29,281 bases of DNA, taken from positions 1 through 29,281 of the forward strand of contig CAMPGV010000006.1 in NCBI GenBank assembly GCA_946885745.1. Direction: 5' to 3'. A program made the position numbers and the translations under genes. Shown in pieces: positions 6,906-16,841 of this stretch (position 1 is its first letter; each line of letters starts with the position of its first letter). The DNA is from an uncultured Candidatus Saccharibacteria bacterium. Lineage in GTDB: Bacteria; Patescibacteria; Saccharimonadia; Saccharimonadales; JAEWBQ01. Below the pieces are notes generated by a model that was not told the DNA's origin, did no database searches, and saw nothing but the letters and a program-made list of their open reading frames with translations.

Positions 6906-9900
6906 ATGGATTTTTCGAGTCGCTACCAAAAACTTAACGCCGCTCAAAAACAAGCCGTCGATCATATCGATGGCCCGGTACTTGTTGTTGCTGGCCCGGG
7001 CACCGGTAAAACCGAGCTCCTCAGCATGCGTGCTGCTAATATCCTCCGACAAACCGACACACTCCCGGAGAATATTCTTTGTCTGACATTTACCGAAAGT
7101 GGCGCCGCGGCGATGCGCGAACGTTTAAGTCAGATCATTGGTAAGGATGCGTTCCGTGTCGCCATTCATACGTTCCATAGCTTCGGTACGGAAATTATTA
7201 ATCAAAATGCCGAGTACTTTTACCATGGCGCCCACTTTCGCGCCGCCGATGAATTAAGCAGCTATGAACTCTTAAGGGGCATTTTTGACGAGCTACCATA
7301 CGACAATCCGCTGGCCAGTAAGATGAACGGTGAGTATACCCATCTCGCCGACACCCTGACGACAATTGCCGAGCTCAAAAAAAGCGGTCTTACCAGCGAT
7401 GAGCTTCTTGCGGTACTCGATGCAAATGAAATCGTACTCGATAATATCGAATCAACCCTCAACGAAGTATTCGCAGGACGTATCTCCAAGGCGAGCATTG
7501 AGCAGCTTGCGCCAATCGCACACCAAGCCGCAGATATCGCTCAGCCACATCTCCCAATCGGGATCGTACCGCTAGCTAGTGCACTGTCGCTTGATATTAG
7601 CCACGCAGTCAATGCCGCTACAGATGCCAACTCCACAAAACCAATCACCGCTTGGCGCAACAAATGGCTCGAAAAAGATACAACGGGCAAGTTTATCTTT
7701 AAAGATCGCAAGCGCCACGCCAAGCTCCGTGCCGCCAGCTTTATTTACTACCAATACCTCTCACGCATGCAGCAGGCCGAGCTATACGACTTTGACGACA
7801 TGATCCTGCGTGTTGTTCACGCGATGGAAGTATTCCCGGATCTACGCTTTAATCTCCAGGAAAAGCACCAATACATTATGGTTGATGAGTTCCAGGACAC
7901 CAACCTGGCTCAGATGCGCATTCTTTACAACCTCACCAACAATGAGCTCTCAGAGGGCCGACCAAATGTCATGGCGGTGGGCGACGACGACCAGGCAATC
8001 TATAGCTTCCAAGGCGCCGATATCAGCAATATCCTTGGGTTTGAACAAACATATCGTGACGTAGAAGTAATCACCCTGACCGATAACTACCGCTCGGCCG
8101 AGCCAATCCTCAAGGCTGCGCGCAGTGTGATCATACAGGGCAGCGACCGTCTTGAGGCAACTATTGAAACTGTCAACAAAGAGCTTACCGCTCACCAGAC
8201 AAACAAGGGAAGTGGTGTTTCGCTTCTTGAATTCGGGGCAGCCAGCGATGAGCGACGAGCACTAGCGCGCAGCATCGCAGAACGCATCAAGGCGGGGCAG
8301 CCAGCCGAAACAATTGCCGTGCTTGCACGCCGTCACCATGAACTCGAAAAGCTCCTCCCATACTTTAATGATGAAGGCGTTGCGGTCAATTACGAACGTC
8401 AAGATAATGTACTCGATATTGCGCCAGTCGTCACACTTGAATCCGTGGCACGTTTGGTGGTTGCGCTATACGAGAAGCGTCACGATGATGTCGAATCTCT
8501 TCTTCCGGAAGTTATGACGCATCCGGCGTGGGGATTTAGCCCCGAAAGTATCTGGCAACTTAGCCTTGCAGCTCACTCATCACACAAGACGTGGATGGCA
8601 ACCATGGCGACTCGCCCGGAGTTTATCCCATTTCATAAATGGATCACCGAAGCCGCCTCGCGCGTATCACACGTTCCGCTCGAGCAGCTTATCGATTATC
8701 TATTAGGGGGCCGCCGTGCACTACCAGTCGACCAGACTATCGATGAAGCCGATGATACCGTTGAACACCGCCCTGAAGATGAAGAGTTTATCTCTCCACT
8801 CTTTAGCTATTTCTTTTCTGATGAAATGCTCGAAACACACCCCGATGAATACCTCATCTACCTTGAAGCCCTGCGTACTCTGCGCGGCAAGTTGCGCGAC
8901 TACCAGCCCGAAGCCACGCCGACACTTCAGACGTTTGTTTCTTTCATTGATCTTCACAAGGAATTAGGTAGTCGTATTGCCAGCTTGCGCCCGCACACCG
9001 ACACAGGCCTCAGTGCCGTCCATCTAATGACCGCCCACAAATCAAAGGGACTCGAGTTCAATACTGTCTATGTGATTGGCGCGGTTGACTCAGCTTGGGG
9101 TGAGCGCGTCCGCAGCCGCAGCCGCCTGATTGGCTATCCAGAAAACCTTCCACTTGCGCCAAGCGGTGACACACTCGACGAGCGCCTACGCCTCTTCTTC
9201 GTCGCTATGACGCGAGCCAAACAAGATCTTATCCTTAGCTACAGCCTCAGCGATGACGGCGGAAAGGCAACACTAGGGGCTAGTTTCTTACTCGATTCTT
9301 CACTTGAAGCCAAAGCGCAGCCAACCCGTGACACAGCGGCAGATCTTATTCACGATGCGCAGCGACGATGGTACGAGCCTCTCCTGCATATATCGAAGGA
9401 GAGTATGCTCACGCTCTTGCAACCAACTCTTCAAAATTACAAACTCAGCGTTACCCATCTCAATAACTTCCTCGACGTCACCCAGGGCGGACCGCAGGGC
9501 TTTTTGATTGGTAATCTCCTCCGTTTCCCGCAGGCCATGAGCCCGAATGCGGCCTATGGATCGGCTATTCACAGCACTCTCCAGCGGGCACATGCGCACC
9601 TCGTCGCCACCAAAGAACAGCGTCCTGTTGAGGATATACTTCGCGACTTTGAAACCAGCCTTCAATCGCAGCACCTCACTGCTGAAGATTTTGAGTACTT
9701 CCACCAACGGGGTAGTGATGTTCTGTCGGCATTCCTGGCGCATAAATACAGCTCGTTTACTACCACTCAAAAAGTAGAGCTCAACTTTGCTGGCCAACAG
9801 GCTCGTATTGGCGATGCTCGACTCACTGGCGCACTCGACCTTGTTGATCTTGATAGTGAAGAGCGCAGCATGATCGTAACCGACTATAAAACCGGTAAAC

Positions 9901-10238
9901 CAAGTGTCAGCTGGCAAGGTAAGACCGACTACGAGAAGATCAAGCTCCACAAATACAAGCAACAGCTCATGTTCTACAAGCTGCTTGTTGAAAGTTCCCG
10001 CGATTATCGTGACTACACAGTAGAGAAGGGTGTTTTGCAATTTGTCGAGCCGACTCCTGCCGGCGATATTACCGCACTAGACCTCAGCTTTAGTAACGAT
10101 GAACTCCAGGAATTCAGCCGCCTCATCGAAGTCGTGTGGCGCCACATTATGGAGCTCAATCTACCCGACACCGATACTTACGACCAATCCTACAAGGGTA
10201 TGCTTGAGTTTGAACAAGCACTCTTAGCAGAGTATTGA
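6906..10238 (+). CDS. UvrD/PcrA-type superfamily 1 helicase with RecB-like nuclease domain
   Basis: 1110 residues. It should unwind DNA with ATP and cut it, probably in double-strand break processing or repair. Helicase motifs occur in order: Walker A GPGTGKT at 30-36, motif II VDEFQDTN (about 325), motif III GDDDQAIYSFQGAD (about 358), motif IV NYRS (about 393), motif V TAHKSKGLEFNTVYV (about 709), motif VI VAMTRAKQDL (about 765). The C-terminus (about 960-1040) has a PD-(D/E)XK nuclease pattern: GALDLVDLD, then VTDYKTGK, then KYKQQLMFYKLL. This makes it longer than plain UvrD or PcrA (about 700 residues) and closer to AddA/AdnB-like helicase-nucleases. No AddB partner is in the window. It ends in TGA, used here as a normal stop. 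Confidence 0.92.
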   Translation: MDFSSRYQKLNAAQKQAVDHIDGPVLVVAGPGTGKTELLSMRAANILRQTDTLPENILCLTFTESGAAAMRERLSQIIGKDAFRVAIHTFHSFGTEIINQNAEYFYHGAHFRAADELSSYELLRGIFDELPYDNPLASKMNGEYTHLADTLTTIAELKKSGLTSDELLAVLDANEIVLDNIESTLNEVFAGRISKASIEQLAPIAHQAADIAQPHLPIGIVPLASALSLDISHAVNAATDANSTKPITAWRNKWLEKDTTGKFIFKDRKRHAKLRAASFIYYQYLSRMQQAELYDFDDMILRVVHAMEVFPDLRFNLQEKHQYIMVDEFQDTNLAQMRILYNLTNNELSEGRPNVMAVGDDDQAIYSFQGADISNILGFEQTYRDVEVITLTDNYRSAEPILKAARSVIIQGSDRLEATIETVNKELTAHQTNKGSGVSLLEFGAASDERRALARSIAERIKAGQPAETIAVLARRHHELEKLLPYFNDEGVAVNYERQDNVLDIAPVVTLESVARLVVALYEKRHDDVESLLPEVMTHPAWGFSPESIWQLSLAAHSSHKTWMATMATRPEFIPFHKWITEAASRVSHVPLEQLIDYLLGGRRALPVDQTIDEADDTVEHRPEDEEFISPLFSYFFSDEMLETHPDEYLIYLEALRTLRGKLRDYQPEATPTLQTFVSFIDLHKELGSRIASLRPHTDTGLSAVHLMTAHKSKGLEFNTVYVIGAVDSAWGERVRSRSRLIGYPENLPLAPSGDTLDERLRLFFVAMTRAKQDLILSYSLSDDGGKATLGASFLLDSSLEAKAQPTRDTAADLIHDAQRRWYEPLLHISKESMLTLLQPTLQNYKLSVTHLNNFLDVTQGGPQGFLIGNLLRFPQAMSPNAAYGSAIHSTLQRAHAHLVATKEQRPVEDILRDFETSLQSQHLTAEDFEYFHQRGSDVLSAFLAHKYSSFTTTQKVELNFAGQQARIGDARLTGALDLVDLDSEERSMIVTDYKTGKPSVSWQGKTDYEKIKLHKYKQQLMFYKLLVESSRDYRDYTVEKGVLQFVEPTPAGDITALDLSFSNDELQEFSRLIEVVWRHIMELNLPDTDTYDQSYKGMLEFEQALLAEY

Positions 10239-10266
10239 CACTTCTACAAAAATAAATTATTATAAT
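10235..10266 (+). promoter_or_regulatory. Promoter of the large structured RNA
   Basis: Consensus TTGACA (10235-10240), overlapping the helicase stop codon, is followed 17 bp later by TATTAT (10258-10263). An overlapping TATAAT at 10261-10266 would have 20-bp spacing. It is among the closest matches to a standard promoter in the window. Expected start is about 10270. Confidence 0.75.
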
Positions 10267-10269
10267 AGT

Positions 10270-10930
10270 CGTGCCCCTCGCGCGCTCCCTGTCTATAGGT
10301 TTGAGTGCTAGAGACCGGCACGAACTTTAAATGACAGGAATAGTGCCGAGGGGCATCCAAACGTGAACAACAAAAGTGTCGTTCAGTTGGGTGTCCCCCA
10401 TCACCCGGCTGAACGGCTTAGCCGGCGGACCTGGATAGCAACCCCCGCTAACAACCCACCTCAGTACTAAGGTGGGGCCAGGTCCGCCCTTAAGCGGGGT
10501 ACTCTTTGGACAGGCGTTTTGCGCTTGCCGAAGTCTTGATACAAGGCTTCTCCGAAGATACCCCGGCCACTTTGCAGCACAATGGCGTGCCGCAAAGACC
10601 GCTTTACCCATAACTGAATATCCCATCCGCACAAAGCAAGGAAGTGATTGAGTTGCCAGGTAAGCAAGAAATGGTCAACGCTGCGAAGATCAAGCCGTCC
10701 GACAGGACTCCCGCCCAGCAGTCGCTCGTCGAACAAGGCAAGGACATCCTCGAGGTCAAAAACACCGACCACGAAGCCGCCCGCCTGGAGCGGATCTACG
10801 GTCGCGATCGGCGATAACCGGCGTCACTGCAGTGCGGGGCCTTAGCCCCGCACTGCAGACCAACACACTATTCCTGTCCGTCTCTCAGTATACAAAAGAC
10901 TTGATTTTGTATAGCGAGAGGCGTTTTATT
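10270..10930 (+). ncRNA. Unidentified large structured RNA (candidate)
   Basis: A stretch of about 660 nt between a consensus promoter and a terminator, dense in perfect or near-perfect pairings: 10272-10280/10347-10355 (9 bp); 10381-10393/10401-10414; 10424-10434/10478-10488 (11 bp) with an inner CCCACCT/AGGTGGG; 10495-10501/10559-10565 with nested 10503-10510/10551-10558 and 10530-10538/10542-10550; 10570-10575/10592-10597; and 10827-10840/10845-10858 (14 bp, 4-nt loop). The 13-mer 10333-10345 pairs perfectly with 10866-10878, linking the 5' and 3' parts. It lacks the tRNA-like ends and T-loop of tmRNA, the conserved core of RNase P RNA (GAGGAAAGUCC), the SRP RNA tetraloop motif and intron core motifs. 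A short reading frame lies at 10644-10817. Class unknown. Being an RNA gene is inferred from architecture, not from a family match. Confidence 0.65.
10644..10817 (+). CDS. Possible small ORF inside the structured RNA
   Basis: A GTG-initiated frame of 57 codons ending in TAA, reading VIELPGKQEMVNAAKIKPSD and then a charged, probably helical stretch (residues about 24-55, with LVEQGKDILEV and AARLERIYGRDRR). AAGGAA lies directly before the GTG, which is too close for a good ribosome site, and the frame is open upstream only to 10614. The composition is protein-like, but a purine-rich, GC-rich RNA can give this by chance. It could be a tag-like or leader peptide, a real microprotein, or nothing. 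Confidence 0.2.
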   Translation: MIELPGKQEMVNAAKIKPSDRTPAQQSLVEQGKDILEVKNTDHEAARLERIYGRDRR

Positions 10931-10934
10931 TTTG
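10882..10934 (+). terminator. Terminator of the structured RNA
   Basis: CTCTC (10882-10886) pairs with GAGAG (10916-10920) and ATACAAAA (10890-10897) with TTTTGTAT (10905-10912). The T-rich run GCGTTTTATTTTT follows. It lies just after the 3' strand of the long-range pairing. Confidence 0.65.
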
Positions 10935-10986
10935 TCAAATTTATGTTTAAATAGAATAAATATCGAAACAAAAATAGGGGACACAT

Positions 10987-11319
10987 ATGACAGCCGAGCG
11001 AATCGACCATTATCCACAGCAGCAATTTTCACAAGGCTATGCCATTGAAGAACTCGAGAGTGACCAGTCGTTACACCTCGTCACGACCGGCCAAGTCCTT
11101 GGCAACGTAAAAAAACCGGCGAATGATCACTTTTCAATACCAAATCACTCATACCGAACTATTTCACGAGCAGAGGTAGATGAAATGTTTGAGCAAGATC
11201 GCCAAGCTATTATCGAAACCGCCATCAAAGGACGAACTATCGACCTCGGCAGTACTGCCCTTGAATCAATCTTCGTCTTCAACCCGGACAAGCAGACTGA
11301 AGCTCCTGAGCTCGCATAA
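10987..11319 (+). CDS. Unknown small protein, 110 residues
   Basis: Not recognised. It is acidic, soluble-looking and without cysteines; the central region (SYRTISRAEVDEMFEQDRQAIIETAIKGRTIDLG) looks helical. The ATG has a Shine-Dalgarno-like AGGGGA 5 nt upstream, and an AT-rich stretch (10935-10975) between the RNA terminator and the gene probably holds its promoter. The tRNA-dihydrouridine synthase starts 8 nt after its stop, so they likely form an operon, but nothing in the sequence ties the protein to RNA modification. Confidence 0.6.
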   Translation: MTAERIDHYPQQQFSQGYAIEELESDQSLHLVTTGQVLGNVKKPANDHFSIPNHSYRTISRAEVDEMFEQDRQAIIETAIKGRTIDLGSTALESIFVFNPDKQTEAPELA

Positions 11320-11327
11320 AAATATTT

Positions 11328-12275
11328 ATGAAAAATATCTGGAACGAACTACCACGACCATTCTTTATCCTGGCTCCAATGGAGGCAGTTACTGACGTGG
11401 TTTTTCGTCATGTTGTGACTCATGCGGCACGACCGGATGTCTACTTTACTGAATTTACCAATGCTACCGGCTGGGTAGCGGCAGGAGATAGAGCGATCGG
11501 CGGCCGTCTCGTGAAAACGGACGACGAATCACCGATCATTGCTCAGCTCTGGGGGGCTGATCCAATTTCCATGGAAAAGATGGCGATACACTGTGCAACG
11601 CTCGGCTACGACGGCATCGACATCAACATGGGCTGTCCAGATAGCTCAGCCGTAAAGAGCGGCGGGGGATCAGGCATGATCCGCACACCGGAGCTAGCCG
11701 CCGACATGATTGCCGCTGCTAAAAAAAGTGGACTCCCAGTCAGCGTCAAAACCCGCCTCGGCTACAGTCGTGTCGACGAATGGCAGGATTGGCTGACGCA
11801 CATTCTCAAGCAGGACGTCGTCAACCTAACAATTCACCTCCGCACGAAGAAAGAAATGAGTAAGGTAGAGGCGCACTTCGAGCTTATCCCAGACATCAAG
11901 AAGCTGCGTAATGACGTCGCCCCGCACACACTCCTGACTATCAACGGCGATATCCGCGACCGCCAGCACGGCGAAGAACTAGTTCGTGCGCACGGCGTCG
12001 ACGGTGTCATGATTGGCCGCGGCATCTTCCATAACCCATACGCATTTGCAGCCGAGCCACGTAGCCATACTCGAGAAGAACTCATCGGCCTTCTGCGACT
12101 CCAACTTGATCTGCACGACAAATATTCAGCTGAATTTGAACCACGTAAATTCGAACCTTTGAAGCGCTTCTTTAAAATCTATATTCGTGACTTTGAAGGC
12201 GCCAGCGAACTACGCGATACATTAATGCATACAAAAAGCACCCAAGAGGTGCGTGAAGTACTGAGCCAATTGTAG
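11328..12275 (+). CDS. dus: tRNA-dihydrouridine synthase
   Basis: 315 residues, a flavin (FMN) enzyme that reduces uridines to dihydrouridine in tRNA. The TIM-barrel hallmarks are present: APMEAVTD at the N-terminus, INMGCPDSSAVKSGGGSGM with the catalytic cysteine, VSVKTRLGY with the flavin-contacting Lys/Arg, LTINGDI, and the phosphate-binding HGVDGVMIGRGIFHNPY. The helical C-terminal domain is present (KRFFKIYIRDFEGASELRD). Length is normal for the family. There is no clear ribosome site before the ATG, so translational coupling to the gene ending 8 nt upstream is likely. Which uridine it targets cannot be told. Confidence 0.93.
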   Translation: MKNIWNELPRPFFILAPMEAVTDVVFRHVVTHAARPDVYFTEFTNATGWVAAGDRAIGGRLVKTDDESPIIAQLWGADPISMEKMAIHCATLGYDGIDINMGCPDSSAVKSGGGSGMIRTPELAADMIAAAKKSGLPVSVKTRLGYSRVDEWQDWLTHILKQDVVNLTIHLRTKKEMSKVEAHFELIPDIKKLRNDVAPHTLLTINGDIRDRQHGEELVRAHGVDGVMIGRGIFHNPYAFAAEPRSHTREELIGLLRLQLDLHDKYSAEFEPRKFEPLKRFFKIYIRDFEGASELRDTLMHTKSTQEVREVLSQL

Positions 12276-12294
12276 AGACAAGTAGAAGAGTTGG

Positions 12295-12330
12295 CAGCGA
12301 AGCGGCGAGGTGATTCTCGCCGCTTCGCTG
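12295..12330. terminator. Convergent hairpin between dus and plsC-like genes
   Basis: A perfect 15-bp GC-rich stem (12295-12309 with 12316-12330, loop GTGATT). The following TAATTATG is poor in T's, so it may act as a bidirectional terminator or mainly as a 3' stabilising hairpin. Confidence 0.6.
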
Positions 12331-12333
12331 TAA

Positions 12334-13044
12334 TTATGCCGCCGGCAAGTCACCCTGGCCAATCTGCAGCTGCTCACCGTCGTATTGCTTGTGACATAGG
12401 TGTGCGATAACGTGCATAAGACGCTCGGTCACTGGCCTAGCGAGCACCGCTTCGAGAGCGTTGGCGGGTCCCGTCATTCGCGCCGCAATATCAACGATAT
12501 CATGCGCAAGATGAGGGTTGATAGGCTTGCCAATTACCATCGTAGCCATCCCGGGTCGGAACCCTCGTCCATGCGGATTAAGCTTATCAAAGCCAATCAA
12601 TCCCACCGGTACGATAACGGCATCACCTCGGATTGCCGTACGCACTACGCCAGTACGCCCCTTATGGACTTTACCGTCCTTTGAGCGCGTCCCTTCGGGG
12701 TATAGCGCAAGGATGCCGCCGCCTTTGAGAACATCTGCACCAATGCCGATAACCTTGCCAGCGTTTCGAGGATCAAGCCGCTCAACAGGAATCTGTCCTG
12801 TATTGGTCATAAACCATGCCTTGAGCTTTCCTGTAAGACCCTTCCCATGCCAGTACTCGGCCTTGGCGAGAAAACGAATCTCGTACTCACGCAGGTAGAC
12901 CTGAATAAGCGCAGATTCGAGTTCGGTCGTATGACTCCCGATCGCCAGGACAAACGGGCCCTCTTTTGGAAGATTCTCCCGTCCCACTACGTGAACCTTG
13001 AAGAACGCTCTGAGAAGCGGTCCAAGGAGAACGTATCGGAACAT
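12334..13044 (-). CDS. PlsC-like 1-acylglycerol-3-phosphate acyltransferase
   Basis: 236 residues from the chosen ATG. It should acylate lysophosphatidic acid or a related lipid at the membrane. Acyltransferase blocks are visible: SHTTELES (block I), TGQIPVER (block II), YPEGTRSKDGKVHKGRTG (block III) and VIVPVGLIG (block IV). Block I is unusual: the HX4D catalytic pair is HX4E here. A GTG at 13059 (VNWNWMFRY) is an alternative start. The open frame extends to 13182, but that extension reads through a -10 box and a terminator, so it is rejected. In CPR bacteria with little lipid synthesis such enzymes may remodel scavenged lipids; that is inference. Confidence 0.85.
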   Translation of the reverse strand: MFRYVLLGPLLRAFFKVHVVGRENLPKEGPFVLAIGSHTTELESALIQVYLREYEIRFLAKAEYWHGKGLTGKLKAWFMTNTGQIPVERLDPRNAGKVIGIGADVLKGGGILALYPEGTRSKDGKVHKGRTGVVRTAIRGDAVIVPVGLIGFDKLNPHGRGFRPGMATMVIGKPINPHLAHDIVDIAARMTGPANALEAVLARPVTERLMHVIAHLCHKQYDGEQLQIGQGDLPAA

Positions 13045-13125
13045 CCAGTTCCAGTTCACAATAATCACCGCTCTTCTACTTGTGTTGTTAAGTATCCTGC
13101 TGAACTTCAGCACGGATCTGTCTTT

Positions 13126-13131
13126 ATTATA
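13126..13131 (-). promoter_or_regulatory. -10 element for the plsC-like gene
   Basis: TATAAT on the minus strand, predicting a start near 13119 and a leader of 60-75 nt. This is one of the few genes here with a long leader. Confidence 0.5.
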
Positions 13132-13166
13132 AGTGACCAACAGGGGAGGGCAAAGCACTGCCAAAA

Positions 13167-13197
13167 TGAAAAATCCTGACATCGTCAGGATTTTTCA
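13167..13197 (-). terminator. Terminator after the Cys/His/Cys protein gene
   Basis: A 14-bp perfect stem (13167-13180 with 13184-13197) around an ATC loop, with A and T runs at the base, so it can work on either strand. It lies 15 nt after the stop codon at 13212. Confidence 0.85.
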
Positions 13198-13211
13198 TGA
13201 ACATACAGTAC

Positions 13212-14045
13212 TTAATTTAAGACAATCGTTCGCATCGTTTTGCCGCACAAAACGCCGGCCGTTGCTAAATTGTAATACACCATAGCAACAACCTTTTGCT
13301 GCACCTCTTCAGACGAAGATGAAATTGCCTCAGCAGCCGCGGCAAATGACCACGCATCGACATTAAACGCCTGATAGTCAGGACCGAACTCACGCTCCAG
13401 TGCTTCACGGTCAAGTGTCGTACCGGAATGAAGGTTAATGACAGCAACAACCTCATTGTGAGAACCGCGAAGCGGATCAACAACAGCGTCACCACCAGCC
13501 TTTACTAGTGCATCAAGCAGCTCGGACCCAGCCGAGAACTCCGTACGAGCCTTTGCATTACGGATAATTAGCTCGTGCGTCTCATCGCTCACCGACATAC
13601 CAACTGCGGTCGCCACGTCGCGAATTTCAGCTGCCTTGCGCACCATGAAATCATAGATCAAAGGAAGCTTGTCATTCGCTCCGCAGCCACTCGCCATACC
13701 TTGCGCATGATCATCGGTATGGCCACCGATAGCAAGACCGGCACCTTGAAGAGCTGCTAGCGTAGTGCGGTAGTTGCTTACTGTCGTATCGTCATCAGTT
13801 GTAAATGCCCGAGACGTCAGATCATCAGCCACCATGAGCGACTCACTGCCACCAGCGGCGTTTGGCGCCAAGCCGCGTGCGCCAGGGCGACCGTCAATAC
13901 ATTTACTTGGTATCGAGCCGTCAACAGCTACATGAAATTCACCGTCAGCTAGACGCTGCGTCACTTCATCAAGTCGCTCAATCTGATTATCCTGCGCTTC
14001 AATCGCGCCTTCAGCAATATCAAGTGTTGGAAGTATAGTCGCCAT
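13212..14045 (-). CDS. Cys/His/Cys metal-site protein, possibly zeta-class carbonic anhydrase-like
   Basis: 277 residues, soluble, no signal peptide. Strong local motifs are KCIDGR (Cys49-Ile-Asp51-Gly-Arg53), AAGGS (63-67), GGHTDDHA (His109, His113) and SGCGANDK (Cys121, Asp125). A Cys, then a His, then a GCG-type Cys about 10 residues later is the zinc/cadmium ligand pattern of beta- and zeta-class carbonic anhydrases; CIDGR with a downstream GCG fits the cadmium-type diatom enzyme best in my memory. The C-terminal half (NLHSGTTLDREALEREFGPDYQAFNVDAW) is not recognised. The start has GAGG 9 nt upstream and a -10 TACAAT at 14091-14086. Function is a hypothesis; an inactive or differently employed metal protein remains possible. 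Confidence 0.5.
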   Translation of the reverse strand: MATILPTLDIAEGAIEAQDNQIERLDEVTQRLADGEFHVAVDGSIPSKCIDGRPGARGLAPNAAGGSESLMVADDLTSRAFTTDDDTTVSNYRTTLAALQGAGLAIGGHTDDHAQGMASGCGANDKLPLIYDFMVRKAAEIRDVATAVGMSVSDETHELIIRNAKARTEFSAGSELLDALVKAGGDAVVDPLRGSHNEVVAVINLHSGTTLDREALEREFGPDYQAFNVDAWSFAAAAEAISSSSEEVQQKVVAMVYYNLATAGVLCGKTMRTIVLN

Positions 14046-14085
14046 AATCTTTATCCTCTATGTTTAACGTAAAAAACCATTATCT

Positions 14086-14091
14086 ATTGTA
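14086..14091 (-). promoter_or_regulatory. -10 element for the Cys/His/Cys protein gene
   Basis: TACAAT on the minus strand, about 40 nt before the ATG, giving a short leader that contains a GAGG ribosome site. Confidence 0.5.
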
Positions 14092-14104
14092 CGCCTATGA
14101 CAAT

Positions 14105-14135
14105 AAAAATACGCCTCGATGCGAGGCGTATTTTT
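14105..14135 (-). terminator. Terminator of the ATP synthase operon
   Basis: A perfect 14-bp stem (14105-14118 with 14122-14135), loop ATG, with an A/T base giving a T run on the minus strand. It follows the atpC stop at 14142. Confidence 0.88.
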
Positions 14136-14141
14136 TGCGTT

Positions 14142-14564
14142 TTAGCGTCGACGATGCCGACGAAGTTCCGCTACCTTCAATCTGACGGCGTGACGATCGA
14201 CAAGCTGATGTGCTTCGTCGAGTTCAAGCTGAGTCTTCGCCTCACCTCGCATCTTGAGAGCACGCTCAAGCGCTGCTTTTGCGTCAGCTTCTGAGATCTC
14301 GTCACCACCATGCGCTTCATCGACAAGGATCTGCACATCGTGCGGAGAAATCTTAACGACACCACCGCTGATGGCAAAGTAATCAAGCTTTTCCTCGGCA
14401 TCACCCTTGCCGTAGCGAATAGTAAGAGCGCCGGGTACGGCAACTGTCACTAGTGGCTCGTGGCCAGGGAAGATGCCGATCTCGCCATCAGCAGTCGGGA
14501 CTACGATCTCGTAGATATCCCGATCAACCAATGTTCCGCCTAACGTGATGAGCTTCAAGTTCAT
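14142..14564 (-). CDS. atpC: ATP synthase F1 subunit epsilon
   Basis: 140 residues, last gene of the operon. The N-terminal beta-sandwich is recognisable from VVPTADGEIGIFPGHEPLVTVAVPGAL and YFAISGGVVKISPHDVQIL. The C-terminal helical hairpin (ADAKAALERALKMRGEAKTQLELDEAHQLVDRHAVRLKVAELRRH) is full length, so it could perform the usual inhibitory movement. It belongs to the central stalk with gamma. AAGGA lies 9 nt before the ATG; the gene begins 5 nt after atpD. Confidence 0.93.
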   Translation of the reverse strand: MNLKLITLGGTLVDRDIYEIVVPTADGEIGIFPGHEPLVTVAVPGALTIRYGKGDAEEKLDYFAISGGVVKISPHDVQILVDEAHGGDEISEADAKAALERALKMRGEAKTQLELDEAHQLVDRHAVRLKVAELRRHRRR

Positions 14565-14569
14565 GGAGC

Positions 14570-16835
<2,266 letters not shown>

Positions 16836-16841
16836 CTAAGC

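Noticed and set aside
9300..10040. 246-codon minus-strand frame inside the helicase gene
   Set aside because: It is antisense to the conserved nuclease domain with no start signals and no domain; chance open frame in a biased codon context.
10327..10772. Two minus-strand frames of 101 codons in the RNA region
   Set aside because: They lie across the stable hairpins with no start signals and no recognisable protein; they are best explained as shadows of structured GC-rich RNA.
10270..10930. tmRNA (ssrA)
   Set aside because: SmpB is nearby, so it was tested, but there is no tRNA-like 5'/3' pairing, no GGTTCGAATCC T-loop and no CCA end, in normal or permuted order.
10270..10930. RNase P RNA or group I/II intron
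   Set aside because: The RNase P core (GAGGAAAGUCC and its P4 partner), group I P/Q/R/S motifs and a group II domain V hairpin were not found.
13045..13182. N-terminal extension of the PlsC-like protein to the ATG at 13182
   Set aside because: It would translate through the -10 box at 13131-13126 and starts inside the terminator of the upstream gene.
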